Shown here piece after piece: positions 11,151 through 20,879 of a DNA stretch of 64,000 bases. Positions within the stretch are counted from its first letter, which is position 1, and every line of letters begins with the position of its first letter. The notes below the pieces were generated by a model, which saw nothing but the letters and a program-made list of their open reading frames with translations, was not told the DNA's origin and made no database searches. The stretch is from Orobanche coerulescens (lineage: Eukaryota > Streptophyta > Magnoliopsida > Lamiales > Orobanchaceae): contig CM065816.1 in assembly GCA_033398695.1 (NCBI GenBank), forward strand, positions 133,335,358 through 133,399,357. Direction: 5' to 3'. The translations under genes were made by a program, and so were the position numbers.

Positions 11151-13184
11151 GCACACGATCGTGTACACGGTCGTGGCCACGATTGAACACACGATCGTGT
11201 GCACAAGAACGTCAAGAATTTTCACCAATTTCTCAAATTACTCGTCAATTTAGGTGTTGTTACTTATATATTAACAATTATTTGTTAATGATACACTTAT
11301 ATAAAAAGTTAATGATTGAATTACCATAATATATTGCATATCATGTGTCGTCCAATTGTTCTATTAGTACGTACGGATAAGTTTAATCATCTGGATGAAT
11401 TACCTCATATACTAATGAATTACAACGAAATGACAAATAGGAGTTCGTATAAGAAGCCATATTGTAATTAATGTTTGAACAAGCGATGTTTGAATCACAA
11501 AACATCATTCTAGATAACACAATACTTCAAATTTGCAAAAATACCAAAAGTTCATATGCACACGATCGTGTACACGGTCGTGGTACGATTGAACACACGA
11601 TCGTGTGCACAAGAACGTCAAGAATTTTCACCAATTTCTCAAATTACTCGTCAATTTAGGTGTTGTTACTTATATATTAACAATTATTTGTTAATGATAC
11701 ACTTATATAAAAAGTTATTGATTGAATTACCATAATATATTGCATATCATGTGTCGTCCAATTGTTCTATTAGTACGTACGGATAAGTTTAATCATCTGG
11801 ATGAATTACCTCATATACTAATGAATTACAACGAAATGACAAATAGGAGTTCGTATAAGAAGCCATATTGTAATTAATGTTTGAACAAGCGATGTTTGAA
11901 TCACAAAACATCATTCTAGATAACACAATACTTCAAATTTGCAAAAATACCAAAAGTTCATATGCACACGATCGTGTACACGGTCGTGGCCACGATTGAA
12001 CACACGATCGTGTGCACAAGAACGTCAGGAATTTTCACCAATTTCTCAAATTACTCGTCAATTTAGGTGTTGTTACTTATATATTAACAATTATTTATTA
12101 ATGATACACTTATATAAAAAGTTATTGATTGAATTACCATAATATATTGCATATCATGTGTCGTCCAATTGTTCTATTAGTACGTACGGATAAGTTCAAT
12201 CATCTGGATGAATTACCTCATATACTAATGAATTACAACGAAATGAAAAATAGGAGTTCGTATAAGAAGCCATATTGTAATTAATGTTTGAACAAGCGAT
12301 GTTTGAATCACAAAACATCATTCTAGATAACACAATACTTCAAATTTGCAAAAATACCAAAAGTTCATATGCACACGATCGTGTACACGGTCGTGGCCAC
12401 GATTGAACACACGATCGTGTGCACAAGAACGTCAAGAATTTTCACCAATTTCTCAAATTACTCGTCAATTTAGGTGTTGTTACTTATATATTAACAATTA
12501 TTTGTTAATGATACACTTATATAAAAAGTTATTGATTGAATTACCATAATATATTGCATATCATGTGTCGTCCAATTGTTCTATTAGTACGTATGGATAA
12601 GTTCAATCATCTGGATGAATTACCTCATATACTAATGAATTACAACGAAATGACAAATAGGAGTTCGTATAAGAAGCCATATTGTAATTAATGTTTGAAC
12701 AAGCGATGTTTGAATCACAAAACATCATTCTAGATAACACAATACTTCAAATTTGCAAAAATACCAAAAGTTCATATGCACACGATCGTGTACACGGTCG
12801 TGGCCACGATTAAACACACGATCGTGTGCACAAGAACGTCAAGAATTTTCACCAATTTCTCAAATTACTCGTCAATTTAGGTGTTGTTACTTATATATTA
12901 ACAATTATTTGTTAATGATACACTTATATAAAAAGTTATTGATTGAATTACCATAATATATTGCATATCATGTGTCGTCCAATTGTTCTATTAGTACGTA
13001 CGGATAAGTTCAATCATCTGGATGAATTACCTCATATACTAATGAATTACAACGAAATGACAAATAGGAGTTCGTATAAGAAGCCATATTGTAATTAATG
13101 TTTGAACAAGCGATGTTTGAATCACAAAACATCATTCTAGATAACACAATACTTCAAATTTGCAAAAATACCAAAAGTTCATAT
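11151..13184. repeat. 407-bp tandem repeat, five copies
   Basis: Units start at gcacacgatc at 11151, 11558, 11964, 12371 and 12778, with a sixth start at 13185; the period is 407 bp (one unit 406, from a 1-bp deletion at about 11,582). Copies differ by only a few bases, for example tttgttaatg/tttattaatg and gtacgtacgg/gtacgtatgg, so amplification is recent. Each unit opens with a block of about 60 bp (cacgatcgtgtacacggtcgtggccacgatt...cacacgatcgtgtgcac) and continues AT-rich. Identical 67-residue frames at 11939, 12346 and 12753 are by-products. Confidence 0.95.
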
Positions 13185-13380
13185 GCACACGATCGTGTAC
13201 ACGGTCGTGGCCACGATTGAACACACGATCGTTCCCACGATGGTACTCACGGTCGTGTGCACACGGTCATGCCAGCCATCGTGCGCACACGACAGCATCA
13301 GACGCATGACCGTGGGTAGGTTGCACACGATCGCAACACACGATGGCCACGATCGTGTGCATCCATCGTGTGTAACACAG
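13185..13380. repeat. Irregular CACGA/TCGTG half-site cluster
   Basis: Begins as a sixth 407-bp unit but leaves that sequence after the head block and continues with variants of the same words: gatcgttcccacgatgg, cggtcgtgtgcacacggtc, ccatcgtgcgcacacgac, cacacgatcgcaacacacgatgg, cacgatcgtgtgcatccatcgtgtgt. There is no fixed period. It lies just downstream of the Ulp1-like gene. Confidence 0.85.
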
Positions 13381-13471
13381 AGCCAACACATTAAGATTTA
13401 ACAACACTGACACATTCATCCAAAATTGTCTAAATACAACATAAATATTGTACAACACAACATAAACCATT

Positions 13472-13897
13472 CTACATGTCTAAAGACAACATAAAGATTT
13501 TAGCAGCTATGCCATATCGATATTTCTTAATATATATTTCATTAAGTTCCTTGATTTGGTTCCTTGCTCCTGGGTTTGCAGAGACGAGTCGATCCAAGTA
13601 CATGCACGCGAAGGGGCCACAACTGTGATTGTCGTTTTGTATGAACTGTAGCTCTCGTGGCATAATTTTGAAACTCATCTCCGTGTCATACTTCGTTTTC
13701 GATTGGTTGTTCATCCAATACCCGGATTGAGCTAGCACACGAGGCATCAGACGCATAATCGGTCGCAATTGGTTGAATCGGTAACGACCATCTTCGTGGT
13801 GGTGTGACAAGGAATCGTACAACTCCACGGTCCATGCTATGATGTCAATCTTGATAGTCACCCAGTGGCTTTGGTCGAGGCAACAAATGGCAATGAT
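13472..13897 (-). CDS. Ulp1/C48 protease catalytic exon
   Basis: The exon opens after acceptor TTTGAACAG at 13,898, so the methionine at 13,909 is intronic. It reads IIAICCLDQSHWVTI, then VELYDSL, then QFIQNDNHSCGPF. The catalytic His (codon about 13,867), Asp (about 13,816), Gln (about 13,639) and Cys (about 13,621) are all present. Spacing is His+17=Asp and Gln+6=Cys, as I recall it for yeast Ulp1. The stop is at 13,472-13,474. The previous exon (14,182 to about 14,033) ends VPWLNCNE at donor GAA|GTAAGT and joins in phase 0. Another exon lies above it, about 14,416-14,265 (DRIESSREDFDAEVIDC...LAGSLFY, donor TAC|GTAAG). This part of the gene looks competent. Confidence 0.82.
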   Translation of the reverse strand: MIAICCLDQSHWVTIKIDIIAWTVELYDSLSHHHEDGRYRFNQLRPIMRLMPRVLAQSGYWMNNQSKTKYDTEMSFKIMPRELQFIQNDNHSCGPFACMYLDRLVSANPGARNQIKELNEIYIKKYRYGIAAKIFMLSLDM

Positions 13898-14417
13898 CTG
13901 TTCAAACACAATATGTAATCATATAAGATCATCACATCAAACATAGCGAATCATTTATAAATATAAATTTCAAATGGCAACAAATCGTCAATTATTTATA
14001 AATATATATTTCAAACTTACTTCGTTGCAATTTAACCATGGAACTGCATGTGGTGTATCAAGACCTGTCATGTAGTCCTCGATGCATTTAGGAATTTTCC
14101 ACTCCTTGTAAACCGGCTTCCCCGTCACCTTGATGCCAAGTGGATCATCCGAATGGAGTCTTGCAAACTCGTTGGCCAAAACTAACTACAAAAAGCCAAA
14201 CCACAAAATTAAAAAATATCGATATCAAACCAATGATATACAAGTGAGTAGGTTATAGAACTTACGTAAAATAGGGAGCCGGCAAGTACAGTGCCAACTC
14301 TACCGACACCAACACTACGGACTCCCCTCCGAAGCCTCGCTCGAGTCGCAAGCACATAACAGTCTATCACCTCGGCATCAAAGTCTTCACGGCTAGACTC
14401 TATCCGGTCAAATAACG

Positions 14418-15680
14418 CCTAGGTGAGAGCATGCCCAGTCTCCAAACACCGGACAATAGCATCACGTGGTGCTCCCTCCTAAAGCGTAGGTACAACTTCT
14501 TGAGCCTCGCTATCTCTCGGGAGGCGCAACCACAAAAGGCTCTCGAAGAGCGGCGGATGGTCGACTCACTCGCGGTGGAAGACTACGCTCACCCAAATCT
14601 GCGTTCGGCACTCTCACCATCTTCGTCACCCTCGGCATCCCTCTCACAACTATAACGATCGAGAGTCAGTGCTCGATCTCAAAAAAGCCGCTCGATTCGA
14701 AATGGAGGTTCTTTGCTCGGGACCACCACCCTCACTGCGAAACATCGCCTTGTAATGATGCTCGTCACGAAACCGGTCGAACATCGTCCCATACTGCTGA
14801 AACGGCGCCTCAAATGGCTCATGCGATGCTCGTAATCAAGGGGGCCTTGAGTCCGCTCAACGAGAATGATGAATCGAGAATGGTGATGTCTTTGGACCTC
14901 GGAATGGTGGGTAGGCGGATCTTGAGAATGGTGACTCGGGCTGTGGCGAGAATGGTGACTCGAATGATGACTAGGCCGACGATGAGAATGGTGACCGTGT
15001 CTGCGCCAGACCGAGTGACGTGGAGGGTCGGGAATCCTCTGCCGTGCGCTGCTAACAGATGCGAGAATGACGAGGCCTATCATGGCTCCCAGTGAGTAGT
15101 GTCTGGGCTCCTAGAACGCCTATGCATAGGTCCGAAGAAATCCACGATCCCGAAAGCACCGGCGAGAAACTCGAGCAATAAATCGGACTCGGAATCGTCG
15201 TACAAGATCGCCTTCAAACGACGATCGAAGTACTCATCCTGCTCGTGTCTGGGTGTGGTCCGACAAGGAAGTCCGTGGACACAACACACCCTCTCTGTTG
15301 CCTCTCCCGGTCCGATGTCTCTGCACCATCTCTTGGTGGGGTACTCTGGCGTCGCTTCGACACTTTATGTGCCGACTCATATGTAATCAATTTTCCGACC
15401 TTCTTCAACCTATCCATAACTTTCTTCCTCGGGATCGGCGCAGCTCATCCTCCTTATTCCTCACGGCTATTCTTACAGCTTAATGAACTTAACGTCATAA
15501 GGCGAGCCATTCTCAAAGCTCGGGTAGTAGTACTCGGCCTCATCCTCCTCCGGATGCGGTAAAGAGGAAGTACTTTGTCTTTGCAACAATAGTCATTAAA
15601 GCATACCATTAGATGGGCAATCACATAATGTTGAAGAGATGAGTGAAGTTAGGAGAAAATACGTTTACAAATTTATGTAC
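14418..15680 (-). other. Low-complexity middle of the DUF1985-Ulp1 gene
   Basis: Between the protease exons and exon 3 the sequence is biased in every frame. At 14,820-15,060 repeated caccattctc on the minus strand gives either SHHS-type or SPFS-type repeats depending on frame. Pieces such as PHPEEDEAEYYYPSFENGSPYDV (about 15,560-15,490) and MDRLKKVGKLITYES (15,417 down) look coding but change frame. I cannot set exon limits here. Confidence 0.45.
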
Positions 15681-15990
15681 CTTATCGTCGAAGAAATGAG
15701 TGAAATCACAAAACATCTTCCTCGTAGTCCACATCAAACAGGGGACTTGGGCAGTTTTATCTCGACTACCACATAATGCTCCCAATGCGGGAATCATCTC
15801 ATACGACCATATTTGTAAAGCCCAAACAGACCATAGAAGTGATAGTCCTTGTGCTCTTGTCCCTCCTTCATGGCAACGTTGCCTATGTAGTAAGATAAAA
15901 CCCCAAAGGCATAAGAACCCCAAGGAAACATATCCCACCGCTCGAAATCCTCCACTAATGCCCATGCCCATGTCTCGACCATCATGTCGT
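15681..15990 (-). pseudogene. Exon 3 of the DUF1985-Ulp1 gene, with frameshift
   Basis: Reads MMVETWAWALVEDFERWDMF then PWGSYAFGVLSYYIG, and after a single-base frameshift at about 15,835 WALQIWSYEMIPALG. It ends at a donor GATAAG|GTACAT (15,681). The WG...F followed by LQIW.YE.IP pattern is typical of the segment after DUF1985 in plant transposon-borne Ulp1 proteins. The frameshift is the clearest lesion in the gene. Confidence 0.7.
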
Positions 15991-16098
15991 CACGGCCAAG
16001 GAAAAATTAGTAGTATATAAGCAAATTGGCAACCATGAGAAAAAATCTTATGTATCTAACAAAATAACGAGCAATGAACCTCTTCCGCGAACACTAAC

Positions 16099-16547
16099 CT
16101 TAATGTTTTTGCCATGGAGTATTCGTGGAAAATACCGTCGGACGGAAGGAGATGGTCGTCACCGGGATGGAAGGTAGAGTTTCCAAAATGGAGTCCCGTG
16201 ATCAAGGCGAAATCACGGGCCGTAAAACGAATGGTCCTCCCGCAAACCTGGAACCACGACTCATCCGGGGGGATTTGATCACCCTCCAATTGACGAGCAA
16301 TCAAGTGATGTAGGGCAGTATTTGAACTCCCATTCCTCCTAACTTTAATCAAGCGCCCCAGGACCCCCTCGGTCAAGCTCTCGATAGCTCGATCAGCAAC
16401 AACGGAATTGCGGCCCATACTCCTTAATGTCTCAATGATCTCTTTAAATACCGCCTCCCGTATGTAAAGATTCACTTGACGTGTAACAAAACACAATGTA
16501 GGTCTCTTCCATACGCAACCAGTCTGCAATATGGACATACAACTCAT
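16099..16547 (-). CDS. DUF1985 exon
   Basis: The frame contains LHHLIARQ, then ESWFQVCGRTIRFTARDFALITGLHFG, the conserved core of DUF1985 (a basic N-terminal helix region followed by a DFALITGLHFG-like motif). The true 5' limit is probably an acceptor near 16,530 (ATATTGCAG) rather than the methionine at 16,547. The 3' limit is the donor AAG|GTTAGT at about 16,099. DUF1985 has no proven biochemical role; as I recall, related domains occur in proteins encoded by VANDAL-type MULEs, including anti-silencing factors. No stop or frameshift inside this exon. Confidence 0.8.
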
Positions 16548-16589
16548 AAGAATATGATAAAATGCTTAAGAGAACGAAAAAAAAATTAT

Positions 16590-16860
16590 GCCTTGCACAC
16601 GATCACATGCACACGATCGATGCCCGTCGTGTGAAGACCATCGTGTGCCACACGACGGTTCACACGACGGGAAACGATCGTGTGCCTGCGATCGTGTGCA
16701 AGGCAGGAGCTTTTGCACTTCTAGCACACGACGGCCCACACGATCGCCGACCGTCGTGTGGAGCCATCGTGCCCATGAAAGACCATCGTGTACACGATGG
16801 TCTCATCTTCTTCAAGACGATCGTGGGAAGATGAACAACCGTCGTGGCACGATCGTGTGT
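16590..16860. repeat. CACGA/TCGTG half-site cluster inside an intron
   Basis: I count about 18 half-sites CACGA or TCGTG in 271 bp, most as inverted pairs: cacacgatcgatg, ccatcgtgtgccacacgacgg, gcgatcgtgtgc, cacacgatcgccgaccgtcgtgtgg, ccatcgtgtacacgatgg, ccgtcgtggcacgatcgtgtg. Spacing is irregular. It lies between the donor at 16,878 and the DUF1985 exon, so it would be transcribed and spliced out of the DUF1985-Ulp1 gene. Confidence 0.88.
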
Positions 16861-16967
16861 TAATGAAAATACACTAACCGCGGCTCATTGTGGAATTGCT
16901 CTTGAGATGGAGTGTCACTAGCGGAACTTCGGCGTCTTGATTCTCTGTGGTAGTCGGAGGTCGACAT

Positions 16968-17231
16968 TTTCCGGCCGTGAAGGGTTTCACGGGAGACTTT
17001 TTTTGCAGAGAGGAGGAGAGTTTTTTGGAATATTGAGTTGTGGGACCTTTTTTTATTGTTGTTTCGTTTTAATAATCTTCCTTTTTCTTTTTTAGTTTTT
17101 TTTTCTCTTATTGGTAGACTTTAAGGGTAATAAAGTCTTTTAACACATTTTAGTATCAAAAACTTATAGTTTTATAAATGGGGATATATAACTTGTTACT
17201 TTTATGTTTTGGTACTAAAAAAGAGAGATCC
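16968..17231. other. Promoter side and probable right end of the MULE
   Basis: Upstream of the inferred start of the DUF1985-Ulp1 gene: T-rich (ttttttt runs at 17,049-17,110), then a segment ending ggtactaaaaaagagagatccc at about 17,231, after which the sequence turns into ordinary AT-rich spacer. I place the right edge of the MULE here by inference only; the matching left end is outside the window and no 9-bp duplication can be tested. Confidence 0.35.
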
Positions 17232-18582
17232 CTTATAATAGTTATATTAATTATCAATTATATATGCTACTCATTTTATTAAACTGATCAATTGATTACA
17301 TCACACATTCATTGAATGGTTAATGTATTGGACTTTTAATTATTTATATCAAATTATAAACACAAAATAAAATATTCAAATTTATTAATTAATAATATTC
17401 TTAATTACTTATTCTAATATAAAATTGTGATTTTTATATAATATAACAATAACAATAATAATAATAATAGTAATAATAATAATAATAATAAAATCTTATA
17501 CAATCTACTCAATAATTTTTTGAAATGCTTTAGTTTATGAATTAGTATATCAGTTTCTAATTTTTATTTAATAGTTTGATGTGGATGTTAAATGTATGAT
17601 AATCATAATAGCAGCAGTAGTAGACGTAGTCATACTAGCAGTAGTTATGTTAAGTTTATAGAAAAAAATTATTCTTCATAGAATATTATTTTTAAGTTTT
17701 TTCCTTCAGATGATCATGATATATTATAAATAATTAGTACATGCATTGAACATGCACATAGTCTAATTGTTATATAAATGGAGACGGAGATTGTTTTATG
17801 AAAAAGATGGCTTATGGCTTAAGGTCAAAATATGGAACTGCGATGAGGCGAGAGGAGGAGTTGAAGGATTTATGGAGAATGGAAGTGAATGGGAAAATGG
17901 TAAGAGTTAGGTCCTTTGTGCTGCTTAACATTAAAATAATTAATTTTTTGATAAATTTTTAAATTATGGTATTTGGTAGATTAAAAAATAGATTTTTATA
18001 GAAATTACGAGTCACTGACAACAGATTTTGGAAACTGCATTTTTATTACTTTTAGAATTTGCTGTCTAAAAGATACCGAAAATAAATTTTACATCTTAGA
18101 AGCACTTTAAAAAATAATATTTATCAAATATAGATCTATTTAAACTAAGAGTTGTTTATTTTCACATCACAACTGCAGTAGTTTTTTTTTTAAATTCACA
18201 ACAATACGAAAATATACCTTAGACCCGTTTGATATCACATAATCTTTTAAAAATAATCGATTTTTTGATTAATGTAAAAAAAATCTGCTTTTTTGAATTT
18301 ACCACTTGCAATTAATTTTGGAAGCAGTATTAGAGTAACTTTTAGAAATTATCATAAAAAGTACTGTAAAACGTACATCTTAAAAGTACTTTAAAAATAA
18401 TATTATCGAACATGAATCTGTTTAAATTCACGACTGTTTTTCACACCAAAACTACATCACTTTTTTTTAAGTCACATTAATACCAAACCAGACCTTATCC
18501 TACCTACTAAATTGAATTTGGTTAAAAGTCCCCCATGAAAACAGATTATGTGTTTTGTGCAACATCAAGGAAGAAGGCAATA
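17232..18582. repeat. AT-rich spacer with (AAT)n and a possible dimeric MITE
   Basis: No gene. A microsatellite of aat/taa units runs 17,440-17,490. Two related segments of about 270 bp follow one another (about 17,950-18,225 and 18,240-18,500). They share atcttagaagcactttaaaaaataatat / atcttaaaagtactttaaaaataatat, tctgtttaaa and ttttttttaa..cacaa. Both end near phrases like gacccgtttgatatcac / accaaaccagacctta, reminiscent of hAT-type MITE termini. Confidence 0.45.
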
Positions 18583-19239
18583 CAGTAAAATCTCTCAAAA
18601 ATAATACCCTATTAAGGAATAAACTCTATTTAAAAGTAAAAATTTATGGTCCTAACTCGAGACTAGTTATAATTTGGAATAAACTCCATATTGTCATAAT
18701 TCATATATTTTCAAATTCCAACATAAGGAAATACACATCCATTTAAGAATAAATCATAATAATATATATATATATAATTTTTACAATAGATTTAAGTTGA
18801 TCTAAAATACTTGTTCAAGGTTGATTGTGACAAAGATTTAATCTTTTGTATTATGTAATATCCTTGACTTGCGTGTCTTGCATTATTTCGTCCATTCCTG
18901 TTGAACCCAAAACATTTTCAACTTGTCGAGTAAGCTTAAAGCTTCATCACGTGAAATTTTTTGTACTTCTATGCTATCATCCTTCGGATTATTTTTCTCA
19001 TTTTTTTGCCTAATTCCTTCAATGATTTCTTTATCGGTTAAAGTATAAACAATTTTCTTGCCTAATTCCTATGTTTACAACATATTACATATATTTATCT
19101 ACTAATTATAATATTTATATATTATACATGCACTTTAAAATTTAAAAAAAATTCTTTTTAAAACTCTATTTAGGAATAACCTCCATTTAAGAATATTTTT
19201 TTATGTTCCCAAAGATATGAATTTAGAGAGATGTTACTG
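18583..19239. mobile_element. Pogo element, Lemi1/Emigrant-like, internally deleted
   Basis: The left end reads CAGTAAAATCTCTCAAAAATAA and the right end, inverted, CAGTAACATCTCTCTAAATT, each bordered by TA (18,581-18,582 and 19,240-19,241), as pogo/Tc1-mariner elements require. The terminal sequence resembles plant Emigrant/Lemi1 elements (cagtaaaacctctataaatta). Sub-terminal gaataaactccat/gaataacctccattt words are also inverted. At 657 bp it is much shorter than an autonomous element and keeps only the tail of the transposase. Confidence 0.8.
18883..19056 (-). pseudogene. Pogo/Tigger-type transposase, C-terminal remnant
   Basis: A minus-strand frame without methionine start, about 57 residues: KKIVYTLTDKEIIEGI, then an acidic linker, then ISRDEALSLLDKLKMFWVQQE and a stop at 18,883-18,885. 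The pattern L-T-D-x-E-I-I followed by an acidic stretch and S-x-x-E-A-L-x-x-L-x-x-L-x-x-F-x-x-Q is what I know from C-termini of CENP-B/pogo-like transposases. The frame breaks upstream of 19,056. It is inside the TIR pair above, which supports the call. Confidence 0.6.
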
Positions 19240-19241
19240 TA

Positions 19242-19608
19242 TAACCATATTTTTGATTTATGCAAGGTTAGCTTAAAGACATTTGGATTTTTCTTTATAT
19301 TCATAATTCTTTATATCAAATAGCTAATAATTCAAATACGCTGAAGCTGCTTGAAACTGATGTCATTTTTTGTTAACAGAAACCATCATATGATTTGATT
19401 AATTAATAGCTTACAAGATTGATTTTAGGTCAACTCTCTAATGTCTGTCCGTGAACCAAAAACGCGGTTATATATATTATTAATCCTAATTAATTTTCTA
19501 TATTGTTTATGATTAAAGATCTATCGTGCCAATGAGGTCTTTTTGTTTTTTCAGGAAACGATAATAACTTAACTAATAATTCAGAGAACATACAAATCGT
19601 GTGTGATG
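19242..19608. other. AT-rich spacer
   Basis: Nothing recognisable between the pogo remnant and the hAT remnant. Confidence 0.6.
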
Positions 19609-19988
19609 TTTATAAATAGATTTGACCACGGTTAAAAAACCGCTGGTTACGATCTGGAACTGCCAGTTCACGGTTTGAATAAATGTTGAACCGTAACTTT
19701 ATACTAATGGTTTAGTGGCGGTTCGCGAACCGCTGGTTCGGTTTACGGTTACGATTTTTTACGATTTCGGCATGGCTCCGTTCCTAATACTTTATTGTTA
19801 TTTTTAAAATTAAAGTTGGACTTTTAAATTCCTTTTCATTTGAAATTTGATTTTATTTTAGTTAAAAAATTAACGTGCATAAATAAATACAACAAAATAA
19901 ATGAAAAGAGTCAAACTTGATGTGGATTTGTTGATCTTGAAAATAACTTAATATGCACAATTAAATACAACAAAATAACCTAAAAAGA

Positions 19989-20385
19989 CTAGGGAAAAAA
20001 AACTTGGATATTGATATTAAAAATAACATAGTGTGCATAATTAAATACAACAAATAACTTAAACAGACTTAAACTCTCAAGTCGTACTATTTGTGGAGCC
20101 ATTTGTTTCAGTTTCAGAACCATCATCGTCTTCTTCAACAGCTGAATATTGATCTTGAGTCTGGGTTCAGCATTTATCCAATCGGCATAGCATACTTGAG
20201 CTTCTAAATTTTCAAGCGTCATGCTTGAGCGTCTCGTTCAATGTGTATCCTCCTAAATAAAGGCTTGCTCCACTGCAACTGTTGATACCGGTATAGCGAG
20301 AATCTCCTTGGCCATCATGGACAAAATTGAGAATTTGGAAGCCTTTTGGGACCACCATTTCAAAACATTGAATTCATATGTCTCA
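19989..20385 (-). pseudogene. hAT transposase, C-terminal dimerisation domain remnant
   Basis: Read on the minus strand across stops: FNVLKWWSQKASKFSILSMMA, then KEILAIPVSTVAVEQAF, two stops, then MTLENLEAQVCYADWINAE. This is the hAT C-terminal dimerisation domain (WW near the start, LAIPVSTVA..E.AFS, then the L..LEAL.C..DW tail). Stops at about 20,249 and 20,240 replace the usual glycine-rich GGR..D segment. The rest of the enzyme is absent. Confidence 0.8.
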
Positions 20386-20447
20386 CTAAAAGTATACTCA
20401 ATATAGTTATATTTCTCAAGCTCACGGGATCGATTCCCCTCTCATGC

Positions 20448-20448
<1 letters not shown>

Positions 20449-20482
<34 letters not shown>
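20449..20482. repeat. (AT)n microsatellite
   Basis: About 15 AT units inside hAT-1, between the transposase remnant and the right sub-terminal repeats. Confidence 0.95.
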
Positions 20483-20485
<3 letters not shown>

Positions 20486-20711
20486 CTAAAACCGGTAGTT
20501 TATAGCCGAGTTTAATCGGCGGTTCTTACTACGGTTTTACCGCCAGTTCACGGTTTCGGAAAAGCATGAACCTTAACCGAACCTTAAGACCACGGTCCGG
20601 TTACGGTTTTGAACCATAAACCGTTGACCGTGGTTTCTTAACCGTTAACCACGGTTTGATTGCGATTCGATTCACGGTTAAAATCGAACCGTGGTCAGGT
20701 CTATTCACAAA

Positions 20712-20878
20712 TAAGGCAACAACAACGTTCGAGACCTTGAATTTACCTATGCTACCAAGGGGAAGAGACATGGCGCAAAGACGGTGAACCGAGCCACAAA
20801 CGTGAACAAGGGCAAAAACCATTCTCTCTCTTATCAATTTACTAGAGACCCGAGCCATAATGGCACGGTGGCGGTGAT
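20712..20878 (-). other. Short unassigned open stretch
   Basis: A minus-strand frame starting at 20,858 (MARVSSKLIRERMVF) stays open for about 48 residues before running into hAT-1. I recognise no domain and there is no supporting context. It may be a fragment of something older that hAT-1 interrupted, or chance. Confidence 0.2.
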
Positions 20879-20879
20879 A

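Larger units (their letters stand above)
13472..16967 (-). pseudogene. MULE-borne DUF1985 + Ulp1-like (C48) protease gene, frameshifted
   Basis: A multi-exon gene read leftwards. Exon 1 is inferred at 16967-16879 (MSTSDYHRESRRRSSAS, donor CG|GTTAGT). The next intron holds the half-site cluster 16,590-16,860. A DUF1985 exon ends at about 16,099 (donor AAG|GTTAGT). A third exon (about 15,990-15,681) follows, then a low-complexity Ser/Pro/His-rich stretch, and finally the protease exons. Known MULE groups (Kaonashi and VANDAL-type) carry DUF1985 and ULP-like genes, which fits the neighbouring transposase. Damage seen: a 1-bp frameshift near 15,835 (YHFYG in one frame, VWALQIWSYEMIP in the next) and an in-frame TAG at about 14,417 unless that is a splice site. 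I call it a pseudogene, but the two domain exons are clean. A functional product would be a SUMO- or ubiquitin-like-specific cysteine protease, probably nuclear. Confidence 0.75.
19617..20703 (-). mobile_element. hAT element remnant (hAT-1)
   Basis: The left end TAGATTTGACCACGGTT matches the inverted right end TAGACCTGACCACGGTT. The flanking 8-bp sites tttataaa (19,609-19,616) and ttcacaaa (20,704-20,711) agree at six positions, as expected for an old hAT target duplication. Both sub-terminal regions are packed with aaccg/cggtt words (accgctggttacg, cggttcgcgaaccg, accgtaaccg). At 1.09 kb it has lost most of its transposase. Confidence 0.8.

Noticed and set aside
10784..11329. Overlapping long frames of 109-143 codons on both strands across the 93-bp repeat
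   Set aside because: The unit length of 93 is divisible by three, so frames stay open in repeats; the proteins are just the repeat translated, with no codon or domain signal.
11939..12956. Three identical 67-residue frames spaced 407 bp apart
   Set aside because: They are copies of the same part of the 407-bp unit, including the palindromic block. No domain, and the conservation is explained by recent duplication.
11151..13184. CRISPR-like array
   Set aside because: The repeats are 407 bp without unique spacers, in a plant MULE. Nothing prokaryotic is present.
14679..15095. His-rich (minus) and Met/Arg-rich (plus) frames
   Set aside because: Low-complexity caccattctc repeats give open frames in several registers; a third frame gives SPFS repeats. 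None can be chosen as a real gene on its own.
18555..18746. 62-codon plus-strand frame in the pogo remnant
   Set aside because: It spans the terminal inverted repeat and flank and has no similarity I recognise.
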